Assembly: GCA_031425525.1 (NCBI GenBank)
Contig: JANPJM010000017.1
Location: 7,083 to 71,082 of the forward strand
Source: JANNMJ01 sp031425525
GTDB taxonomy: Bacteria > Bacteroidota > Bacteroidia > Cytophagales > Hymenobacteraceae
Direction of reading: 5' to 3'
Length of the DNA: 64,000 nt
The translations under genes were made by a program, and so were the position numbers. The first letter of the stretch is position 1. Each line of letters starts with the position of its first letter. This document shows positions 41,001 to 47,489 of the stretch, piece after piece. A model generated the notes under the pieces. It saw nothing but the letters and a program-made list of their open reading frames with translations, had not been told where the DNA came from and did no database searches.

Positions 41001-41536
41001 AGCGACATGTGCAGGGTGCCGCCCGGGCCGGGGTCGTGCTGGGTAGAGCTGTACGCCCCGCCCTTGTACCAGGCGTAGCCGCCGCCCGTGCGAAACGCCA
41101 ACGTGAAAGGCTGGATACCGATACCGTAGTCGGTGGTCCAGAGGTTGAGCTGCTGGGTGAGCGCCATGCCGAAGCTGATGGGGTGGCCGACCATGTTCAG
41201 GCCCTGGGTGGCCGTGTGGTTGCCGAGGTTATCGCCGGCGGGCGTGGGGTTCACGAAGGTCCAGCCCCCCGTGGCGGCGTAGTACCAGAAGCCGCTCTGC
41301 GCGCCGTCGGTCTGGTACACCAGCAGGCCGTTGGCGGGGTTACTGATGGCCGCGCGCTGGGCGGCCGTCAGGCGCGGCGCCAACAGCCCGCGGCTGGTCG
41401 AGGTGAGGTCGAGCAGCGCCGAAGGGTGCGGGGCGGTAGTGCCCACGCCCACGCCGCCGGTCTGGGCGAGGGCGGCGGGCGCCCACCCGGCCACCAGCAG
41501 TAGCAGCAGGGAGAGGATTCGCAGGAAATGTTGCAT
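38009..41536 (-). CDS. Secreted tail-fibre-like protein with S74 self-cleaving chaperone domain
   Basis: A 1175-residue protein with a signal peptide (LLLLLVAGWAPAALAQ). The N-terminal module VGVGTTAPHPSALLDLTS is also found in the 1780-residue protein at 58164. Repeated blocks ending in LGNHTATQ, a glycine-rich stretch near residues 590-650 (GAGGGGGYYGGGGGGARSGG) and VGIGTTNP beta-helix turns follow. Residues about 960-1080 are an intramolecular chaperone/peptidase S74 domain (TSDRRLKTIVGLSDCAAD, FKKVIAQEVETIFPQAV). The end is a coiled coil (ARQVKELQAQNAALRHDG). In phage fibres this domain guides trimer folding and then cuts itself off; here it probably does the same for a cell-surface fibre. 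Confidence 0.85.
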   Translation of the reverse strand: MQHFLRILSLLLLLVAGWAPAALAQTGGVGVGTTAPHPSALLDLTSTSRGLLAPRLTAAQRAAISNPANGLLVYQTDGAQSGFWYYAATGGWTFVNPTPAGDNLGNHTATQGLNMVGHPISFGMALTQQLNLWTTDYGIGIQPFTLAFRTGGGYAWYKGGAYSSTQHDPGPGGTLHMSLSDQGYLGLGLATAQNRFDLEHGPRTGTHATTRPFYVTGYVDAAANGPEFRHANGTQGIGFGFNSLYAAGTNPDQPLNLMPKGSAGVGIGTISPSQKLEVAGQIYSSTGGFRFPDNTVQTTAATTPAPQTLTLTGQTLGISGGNTVTLPSGADNLGNHTATQNLNLADKLLVGNGGSAGLAISSAGSVGIGATPPASSAQLDVASTTKGFLPPRLTEGQRDAIAGPAAGLVVYNTTTNKLNVWNGTAWTESLNTTEPARTFQFGYTGSAQTWTVPPGVTSVRVDMSGAQGGNSSFTFTNGSTQQVPGGTGARVLANLSVTPGQVLTVYVGGSDGYNGGGAGINTGKYGGGASDLRLGGTALTNRVLVAAGGGGSSASFPGATGGDAGFVGNTAANPSALATPGGGATQTAGGAPGNNGATAGQLGQGGNGAVNNMVGGGYGAGGGGGYYGGGGGGARSGGLGGGGGSSYASPALTSGVSYTTGYRAGNGVVTISVLPSPTISLNNAQVDADNGAVLFNDQGKIAGDGLFLWNKVSKQLALGTGTRLGLGTTTPAERLDVVGNAAVSGNTTIGGALNLSGNLTTSGTASFGSITRQMLNLWGTSYGVGVQDNTQYFRSGDAFAWYTGGSHSNTQFDGGGGGTTQMVLKNSFLGIGAGYSSASGPTGPLEIRRDNASPYIVMHDPGNSLFSFGMDVNDGHKIKIGDGNGLGNTNYMTFSGTNVGIGTTNPAFPLDVQRTVTPGNYAYAFFAAAPNGTANTGSSGSSTGPVSIRATGRILATEFNATSDRRLKTIVGLSDCAADLALLNRLRITDYTMRDKAQYGTRAFKKVIAQEVETIFPQAVNQHSGFLPDVYAVATSVESVGDSLLRLTLPAAVAGAKAGQRIKLIGPASEVVGTVKAATGTTLTVRGATKLAGQQVFVFGLEHADVRTVDYEALAMLNVSATQELARQVKELQAQNAALRHDGQTLKAEATTQYTALAQRLAALESLLGAKAEIK

Positions 41537-41629
41537 GTGAGAAAATGAAAGGAGGATACTGAAGAGAGAGGAGCGGGAGAGCAGCGTGCGCCGCCGGTGC
41601 CCCGTCGGGCACCCGGCCGTTTGAACGGG

Positions 41630-41640
41630 ACAAAATTCCG
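41630..41640 (-). promoter_or_regulatory. Promoter -7 region of the S74 protein gene
   Basis: The minus strand reads CGGAATTTTGT, which resembles TAnnTTTG. The same 11 bases occur as the -7 region of the two giant genes at 57877-57887 and 63555-63565. The gene starts about 94 bp downstream. Confidence 0.5.
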
Positions 41641-41671
41641 CCCTTCACCCAAGGGGCCGCAACCGATGGTT

Positions 41672-41700
41672 GTACCGCATTTGGGGGTACCGCAATTGGG
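41672..41700. promoter_or_regulatory. Tandem 14-bp repeat between the S74 gene and the response regulator gene
   Basis: GTACCGCATTTGGG (41672-41685) and GTACCGCAATTGGG (41687-41700) differ at one base and start 15 bp apart. They lie in the shared upstream region of two divergent genes, 32 bp behind the S74 gene's promoter. That is a natural place for an activator such as the adjacent NarL-type regulator. Confidence 0.55.
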
Positions 41701-41750
41701 GGGTGGCGCCGGCTTGGCCCGCCCCGCCCCTACGCCCGACCTTTGCGCCG

Positions 41751-42386
41751 ATGAACCCGATCCGCCTGGCCCTGGTCGAAGACGACCCCGAAGTGCGCGA
41801 ACTGCTGCACCACTACCTGTGCCGCCAGCCCGAGCTGGATTGCGTGATCGAGGCCGTGTCGGCGGAAGACTTCTTCCGGCAGCTTACCGAAGTGCGCCAA
41901 CTCCCGCAGGTGGTGCTGCTCGACATCCACTTGCCCGGCCAGAGCGGCATCGAGGCGCTGCCGCGCATCAAGCAGTTGCTGCCCGATGCCGACGTGGTGA
42001 TGCAGACCGTCTTCGACGATGCCGACCGCATCTATCAGGCGCTATGCGCGGGGGCCAGCGGCTACGTCCTCAAAAACACGCCGCTCGAGGAGATCAAGGC
42101 GGCCGTGCTGGAGGTGGTGCGCGGCGGCTCGCCGATGAGCCGGGCCGTGGCGCGCAAGGTGCTGGCGCACTTCAAGCCGTCGCCGTCGGTGCGGCCCGAC
42201 CTGCTGACGGAGCGCGAGCGCGACGTGGTGCAAGGCATCGTCGATGGGCTCGGCGACAAGCAGGTAGCCGCCCGCCTGGGCCTGGCGGCCGATACGGTGC
42301 GCACCTACGTCAAGCGGATCTACAAAAAACTACAGGTCACGAGCCGCACCGAGTTGGTGAGTAGGGCGGCGCGGGGGCAGCTGTAA
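41751..42386 (+). CDS. NarL/FixJ-family response regulator
   Basis: A 211-residue two-component regulator. The receiver domain has the acidic pair (Asp11/Asp12), phospho-acceptor Asp58 in VVLLDIHLPG and the conserved Lys in GYVLKNTPLEEI. The C-terminal LuxR-type helix-turn-helix is LTERERDVVQGIVDGLGDKQ followed by TVRTYVKRIYKKL. ATG 41751 begins right after CCTTTGCGCCG, which resembles a leaderless Bacteroidota promoter. The probable partner is the histidine kinase at 44351-47362 on the other strand. Likely targets are the surrounding secreted-protein genes. Confidence 0.93.
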   Translation: MNPIRLALVEDDPEVRELLHHYLCRQPELDCVIEAVSAEDFFRQLTEVRQLPQVVLLDIHLPGQSGIEALPRIKQLLPDADVVMQTVFDDADRIYQALCAGASGYVLKNTPLEEIKAAVLEVVRGGSPMSRAVARKVLAHFKPSPSVRPDLLTERERDVVQGIVDGLGDKQVAARLGLAADTVRTYVKRIYKKLQVTSRTELVSRAARGQL

Positions 42387-42438
42387 ACCAGGCGATAGCA
42401 GCGTCGCCGCAACTTCTCCTTCGCACCGCGCAAACGGC

Positions 42439-42474
42439 GGGATTGCCTCGTCGCAACGCCTCCTAACGCTGACG
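42439..42474. repeat. Decayed half of the 15841-type palindrome
   Basis: GGGATTGCCTCGTCGCAACG and CCTCCTAACGCTGAC resemble the right half of the element at 15841-15956. The left half is not recognisable. Confidence 0.5.
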
Positions 42475-42509
42475 AAGCAATGGGCTTGCGACCTAACCCG
42501 TACGCCCGC

Positions 42510-44231
42510 CTACCGCATCAGCCGGCGGGTGACGGTGCGGCCGTCGGCCGCCTTCAGAAGCAGCAGATAGAGGCCGGGCGGCTGGTGGCGCAAGTCCAGC
42601 GCGGTTTGGACGCCGGTTAGCGCGCCCGCACCCACGGCCCGGCCCACGGCATTCAGCACCGTGTAGCGCGCGCCGGGCTGGCCGGCGCGCACGGTGAAAC
42701 GGCCGTCGGGGGCGGGGTTGGGGTACACGTCCGCCGCAGCTTCGGCCGACGCGGGGGCGAGGGCGGTGGCGAGGGTGGGGCCGGTACCACCGTTGAGGCG
42801 AATGCTGACGGTGGTATCCACGCCATTGGACGCCAGCAGGTCGAGGTCGCCGTCGCCGTCCACGTCCCCCAAAGCCACGCGTTGTAGGCTCGTGCCCACG
42901 CGGACGTCGGTGGTGCCACTGAACGTGCCGCTGCCGTTGTTGAGCCGTATGCTCACCGTGCCAGCGTTAACGTTGGTGGTGAACAGGTCGAGGTCGCCGT
43001 CGCCATCCACATCCCCCACCACCACGTCGTACGGAAGATTACCCACCCCGACAGTCTGCGTACCGCTGAACGTGCCCGCCCCGTCGTTGAAGCGTACGCT
43101 CACCGTGTTGGCGCTGAAGTAGTGGGACGTAAGCAGATCGAGGTCGCCGTCGCCATCCACATCGCCAACGATCAGCCTCTCCGCGCTTCCTCCCACCCTG
43201 ACTTCTTGGGTGCCACTGAAGGTGCCGTTTCCATCGTTGAGCCGCACACTCACAGCGCTGGGGCTGGCGAAGGGGTTGGCGGTGAGCAGGTCTAGGTCAC
43301 CGTCGCCGTCCACGTCCCCCACCGCCACGCTGCGCGGGCCAGTGCCCACGCCGACGTTCTGCGTACCACTAAAAGTGCCCGCTCCGTCGTTGAGTCGCAC
43401 ACTCACCGTGTTGTCATCCTGATTGGCGGCCAACACGTCGAGGTCGCCATCAGCGTCTACATCGCCCAGGGCCACGCTCCACGGGATTCTGCCCACTCTG
43501 ACACTAGTAGTACCGCTGAAAACTCCTACTCCGTCGTTGAACCGTACGCTCACCGTGCCGATAGCGATCTGACTGGGCGTGAGCAGGTCGAGGTCGCCAT
43601 CAGCGTCTACATCGCCCAACACTACGCTGTTCGGGTGGTCGCCCACGCTGATGTTTTGGGTGCCGCTGAAGGAGCCGGTTCCGTCGTTGAACCGGATGCT
43701 CACCGTGCCGACGATGTTATAGTTAGCGGTGAGCAGGTCGAGGTCGCCGTCGCCATCCACGTCCCCCACCGCCATGCCGTGGGGGCCCCTACCCACGCTG
43801 GCATCAGGGTTAAGGGCCGGCACCACAAAGCTGCCCGTGCCGCCCACCACCGCCGCCGTGAACTGATGCACGTGCCCGCGCGCCAGCGCAGCACCGTTCG
43901 TGGCGGTGGCGCCCGTAGTCGTAGTTACCATCACCGTCTCGCCGGGGTTAAAGTCATTTATCGGGTCGAAACTGATGACATTGCCGCTCACCGTGGCCGC
44001 GCCACGGGTGGCGCCGAACATCAACCCCCCGCGCTGCTGGCTGAACACGCGCACCGCCTGGCGAGTGGCCAGGGTGTTTTGCAGCAATTGCGAGAACGTG
44101 ACAGCAAGGGGGGCCGTGCGCGGGGCGGCCACGGCGTTGCGGCTGGGCGAGAGGGCCGTGAGAATCGGGGCTTGGGCGTACGCCGGCACGTAGCCCAGCA
44201 GCAGTACCCGTAGGAGTGGGAGGAATTTCAT
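42510..44231 (-). CDS. Secreted FG-GAP/VCBS repeat protein with T9SS sorting domain
   Basis: A 573-residue protein from ATG 44231 with a signal peptide (FLPLLRVLLLGYVPAYA). Residues about 20-125 form an Ig-like SbsA-type domain (LTALSPSRNAVAAPRTAPLA). About eight FG-GAP/VCBS blades follow, each with VGDVDGDGDLDLLT or DVDADGDLDLL (calcium-binding Asp pattern) and VSVRFNDGxGTFSGT. The C-terminal 75 residues (DVYPNPAPDGRF to RLMR) are a type IX secretion sorting domain. The protein should be exported and surface-attached or released, possibly binding calcium. It lies between the response regulator and the histidine kinase. Confidence 0.9.
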   Translation of the reverse strand: MKFLPLLRVLLLGYVPAYAQAPILTALSPSRNAVAAPRTAPLAVTFSQLLQNTLATRQAVRVFSQQRGGLMFGATRGAATVSGNVISFDPINDFNPGETVMVTTTTGATATNGAALARGHVHQFTAAVVGGTGSFVVPALNPDASVGRGPHGMAVGDVDGDGDLDLLTANYNIVGTVSIRFNDGTGSFSGTQNISVGDHPNSVVLGDVDADGDLDLLTPSQIAIGTVSVRFNDGVGVFSGTTSVRVGRIPWSVALGDVDADGDLDVLAANQDDNTVSVRLNDGAGTFSGTQNVGVGTGPRSVAVGDVDGDGDLDLLTANPFASPSAVSVRLNDGNGTFSGTQEVRVGGSAERLIVGDVDGDGDLDLLTSHYFSANTVSVRFNDGAGTFSGTQTVGVGNLPYDVVVGDVDGDGDLDLFTTNVNAGTVSIRLNNGSGTFSGTTDVRVGTSLQRVALGDVDGDGDLDLLASNGVDTTVSIRLNGGTGPTLATALAPASAEAAADVYPNPAPDGRFTVRAGQPGARYTVLNAVGRAVGAGALTGVQTALDLRHQPPGLYLLLLKAADGRTVTRRLMR

Positions 44232-44350
44232 CGGACGCAGGGAAGGTACCCGCAAGTTACGCCCCCACCAACCGCCATACCGCACCCCCAGCCCCGACGG
44301 AGCAGTTACGGCGCCTTCGGCGTCATCAGTTCCGCGAGGCCCTCCGCCCC

Positions 44351-47300
44351 CTACCCCACCCGCACTTCAACCCCAAACCCCTTGCCCTCCTCGCCGAACC
44401 CCGCCGTCAGCACCCCGCCGATGCTGGCGGCGCGCTGCTGCATACTGCGTAGGCCGAGGCCGCTGCGGGTAGCGCTGGCGTAGGGCTGGCCGTCGTCCTG
44501 CACCAGTAGGGTGAGGGTGTGGGCGTGGCGGGTGAGCGAAACTGTTAGCTGCGTGGCGTGGCGGGCGTGCTTGGTGGCATTGGCCACGGCTTCCTTGAAG
44601 ATGAGGTAGAGCTGCTGGCGGGTTTCGGGGGGGAGCGGGGCAGTGTCGGTCAGGCCCGTGACGAGGAGTTCGGTGTTGAAACCGGCGGGCGTGGCGGTCT
44701 GGTCGAGGTGGTCACGCATGCGGTCGAGCAGCGAGCCCACGGTATCGGCGTGCGCGTCGATGCTCCACACGATGTCGCGCATGGTGCGGGCGGCGGTGCG
44801 CGAGTTGTTGAGGAGGCGGTCGAGGGCGGGGCCGCCGGTGGGCTGCGTTTGGCGCAATACTTCGGCTTGCAGACTGATGCGGGTCAGGAGGGTGCCTACT
44901 TCGTCGTGCAGGTCGGCGGCGATGCGGGTGCGCAGACGCTCTTCGCGCAGCACCCGCGCCACCCGCCGCCGGTGGGCACTGTACAGGAGCGCCGCCACCA
45001 CGCCACTGGCGAGCAGCCACACCGCCGGGCGGCGCCACCACAGGGTTTCGACGGTGAGCGGAAGCCGCAGGTGGTTGCGCGCCCGTACGCCCCGGCCCGA
45101 CGTGGCCGCTACCTCCAGCAAGTAGGCGCCGGGCGGCAGCGCCTGAAACGTGAGGACGTGGGCGCTGCCGGGCGTGTGCCAGCGTTCGTCGGGGCTGTGC
45201 AGCAGGCGGTAGCGGTAGCGCGCCTGCTCCGGGGCGAGGTAATCGGTGAGGGCAAAACTCAGCTCCACGAACGCATCGTAGGGCGCCAGCGTGAGGGCGG
45301 GCACCTCCAGCCCGCGCAGGTAGCGGGTGCGGGTGGCGTCGTCGGCGCTGTGGTGCTGCGTGACGGCCGTGAGCAGCAGACGCGGCGTAGGCTGCCCCTG
45401 GAGCAGGCGGCGAGTGGGCACCACCCGGTGGACGCCGCTGACGCCGCCCACGTAGAGCGCGCCGCCGACCGAGTCGGTAAAGGCCGACTGGCGGTTGAGT
45501 TCGTCGTCGCGCAGGCCGTCGGTGGTGGTCAGGACGGTGAGGCGGTCGGCGCGCACTTCGTAGCGCACCAGCCCGGCGTAGGTACCGCACCACAGTTCGT
45601 GGTCGGGTCCGAAGAGCAGCGTCGCGACGGAGTTGCTGGGGAAACCGGTTTCGGTGGAAAGCTGCCGCACCACGCCCCGGCCGGGCCGGATGCGCAGCAG
45701 GCCGGCATCGCGGGTGCCGGCCCACACATCGCCGTCGGGCGCAACCAGCACCGTGAGGAGGTCGTCGGTGGGGAGGTGGCGGGCGGGCGCTTCGGTGGTG
45801 GCGTAGCGGGTGAGGCGGCCGGTGGGCGCTACCGCGTACAGCCCTCCCTGGGTGGCGAGCCAGAGCGCGGCGGGGGAAGCGGCGCGCGGGTCGGCGGTCA
45901 GGTCGGCGACGGGCAATTCGGCCAGCGGCGTACCGGCGACGGGCGGGTAAAGGGTGGCGCGGCGCTGGGCGAGGTCGAGTTGGTAGAGGCCGCGCGTGGT
46001 GCCGCCCCAAAGCTGCCCGCGCCGGTCGCGGAAGACGCTGAGGCTGCCCACGAACCCGCGCGCCGGGGTGGCCCAGGCCAGGCGGCGGATGCGGCCGGTG
46101 CGCGGGTCGAATACGCCGAACGGGTGATTTTCTTCGGCAAACAGCACCTCGCCGTTCGGCAGCACGCGCGCGGCCAGCAGCACGGCATCGGAGGGGTGAC
46201 CGTCTTCAAAAAGGTGATAGGGGCGCAGCGGCGCGGCGGGGCTGTCGGCGGGTTGCACTAAGGTGGCACCGTAAGCGCCCACCAGGAGGCGACCGTCGGG
46301 CAGGCGCACGATAGCGCGGGTACTGTATGTCGTGAGCGGCCGACTGGGCAGCGGCGTAATCTCTACGGCCGCCGGACGCTCCTTGAAGCAGCCCCGGTGG
46401 CCGCCGCTCGTGGTCCAGCGTAGGCCGGTGGCATCGGTGAAGGTGGTGAACTGGCCGTGCAAAGCGCCCGCGCGCTCGAAGGGAGCCACCTGCACCTCCA
46501 CGCGCGGCAGGGCGGCGGCAGAGTCCCAGTCGAGCTGGATGCGCCGCCCTTCCGCCACCCACTGCCACGTACGGCCGCGCTGGCCGGGGATGAAATTGCG
46601 CGCATCGGGGCCGGGCAGCCAGCGTGCCCGCTCGCGCAGGGTGCCGTCGGGCTGCTCCTGATAGAGCGCGTGCGTGCCCACCAGTTGCAGGGGACGGGTG
46701 CCGGCCACGGGCAGCAACTCGCCGGTGGGGTGGTAAGGCCGCAGGGTACCGCCGGCGGGCGTGACGTACGCCACCCGGTGCTGGAGGCTAACAACCCACA
46801 CGGCGCTGTCGGCGGCGGGGCCGAACCACGCCGCCGGTGCCTGCAACGGCGACGGCACCGCGCGCCCCACGGTACTGCCCGCCCGAAAACAGGCCAGTTC
46901 GCGGGCGCCATAACCCACCCACAGCGCCCGACTGCGCGGATGCACGTGCAGTACATTGACACTGACCGACGCGCGACCGACGCCGGGCAGCCCGATCTGC
47001 CGCAACTCGGCGCGGCGTTCGTCGAAGCGGAACAGCCCGCGCGCGGTGCCGATCCAGAGATAGCCCTGCGTGTCGAGGGCCAGGGTTTGCACGTACCCCA
47101 GCACCGGGTAGGGCGTGGTGCGCACCAGCGTACGCAGCGGCACCAGTTCGTAGCCGTCGTAACGGAACACGCCCCGGTCGGTGGCGACCCACAGCAGCCC
47201 CACCGGGTTTTGGATCAGCTGATGAATGAGCAGCGGGTTGAGGACTGGGTCGCGCTGCCACGCCTGCGCCGTGGCCGGGCGCGGGCAGGTTGCCGCCCCG

Positions 47301-47362
47301 ACAAGCAGCACCAAGAGTAGCAGCAATCTGCACGCGTTTAGCGGACGGCAAGAACGAGTCAT
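44351..47362 (-). CDS. Propeller-type sensor histidine kinase (Reg_prop, Y_Y_Y, HisKA_3)
   Basis: A 1003-residue sensor. After a signal sequence, residues about 40-680 form two seven-blade regulator propellers (NPVGLLWVATDRGVFRYDGY, RDRRGQLWGGTTRGLYQLD). A Y_Y_Y domain follows (SFALTDYLAPEQARYRYRLL), then a membrane segment near 775-795. The cytoplasmic part has a HisKA_3 phospho-acceptor His819 in ADLHDEVGTLLTRISLQAE and a HATPase domain (EAVANATKHARHA, SGLGLRSMQQRA). This kinase type pairs with NarL regulators, such as the one at 41751. The signal it senses is unknown. Confidence 0.93.
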   Translation of the reverse strand: MTRSCRPLNACRLLLLLVLLVGAATCPRPATAQAWQRDPVLNPLLIHQLIQNPVGLLWVATDRGVFRYDGYELVPLRTLVRTTPYPVLGYVQTLALDTQGYLWIGTARGLFRFDERRAELRQIGLPGVGRASVSVNVLHVHPRSRALWVGYGARELACFRAGSTVGRAVPSPLQAPAAWFGPAADSAVWVVSLQHRVAYVTPAGGTLRPYHPTGELLPVAGTRPLQLVGTHALYQEQPDGTLRERARWLPGPDARNFIPGQRGRTWQWVAEGRRIQLDWDSAAALPRVEVQVAPFERAGALHGQFTTFTDATGLRWTTSGGHRGCFKERPAAVEITPLPSRPLTTYSTRAIVRLPDGRLLVGAYGATLVQPADSPAAPLRPYHLFEDGHPSDAVLLAARVLPNGEVLFAEENHPFGVFDPRTGRIRRLAWATPARGFVGSLSVFRDRRGQLWGGTTRGLYQLDLAQRRATLYPPVAGTPLAELPVADLTADPRAASPAALWLATQGGLYAVAPTGRLTRYATTEAPARHLPTDDLLTVLVAPDGDVWAGTRDAGLLRIRPGRGVVRQLSTETGFPSNSVATLLFGPDHELWCGTYAGLVRYEVRADRLTVLTTTDGLRDDELNRQSAFTDSVGGALYVGGVSGVHRVVPTRRLLQGQPTPRLLLTAVTQHHSADDATRTRYLRGLEVPALTLAPYDAFVELSFALTDYLAPEQARYRYRLLHSPDERWHTPGSAHVLTFQALPPGAYLLEVAATSGRGVRARNHLRLPLTVETLWWRRPAVWLLASGVVAALLYSAHRRRVARVLREERLRTRIAADLHDEVGTLLTRISLQAEVLRQTQPTGGPALDRLLNNSRTAARTMRDIVWSIDAHADTVGSLLDRMRDHLDQTATPAGFNTELLVTGLTDTAPLPPETRQQLYLIFKEAVANATKHARHATQLTVSLTRHAHTLTLLVQDDGQPYASATRSGLGLRSMQQRAASIGGVLTAGFGEEGKGFGVEVRVG

Positions 47363-47425
47363 CGGTCAAAGATGCACCCTTGACCACCAGCCCGCAGTAC
47401 ATTTATGACTTACCGCTTAAATTAA

Positions 47426-47455
47426 AAAAGACCGAAGGCAAGCGCCTCCGGTCTT
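47426..47455 (-). terminator. Terminator of the giant T9SS gene
   Basis: Stem AAAAGACCGAAGGC (47426-47439) / GCCTCCGGTCTTTT (47442-47455). The single non-pair becomes a G-U pair in the minus-strand transcript, fitting the upstream gene at 47490-57833. Confidence 0.8.
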
Positions 47456-47489
47456 TTCAGTGTTTACTATACTTTCTTTCAAGCGGTTG

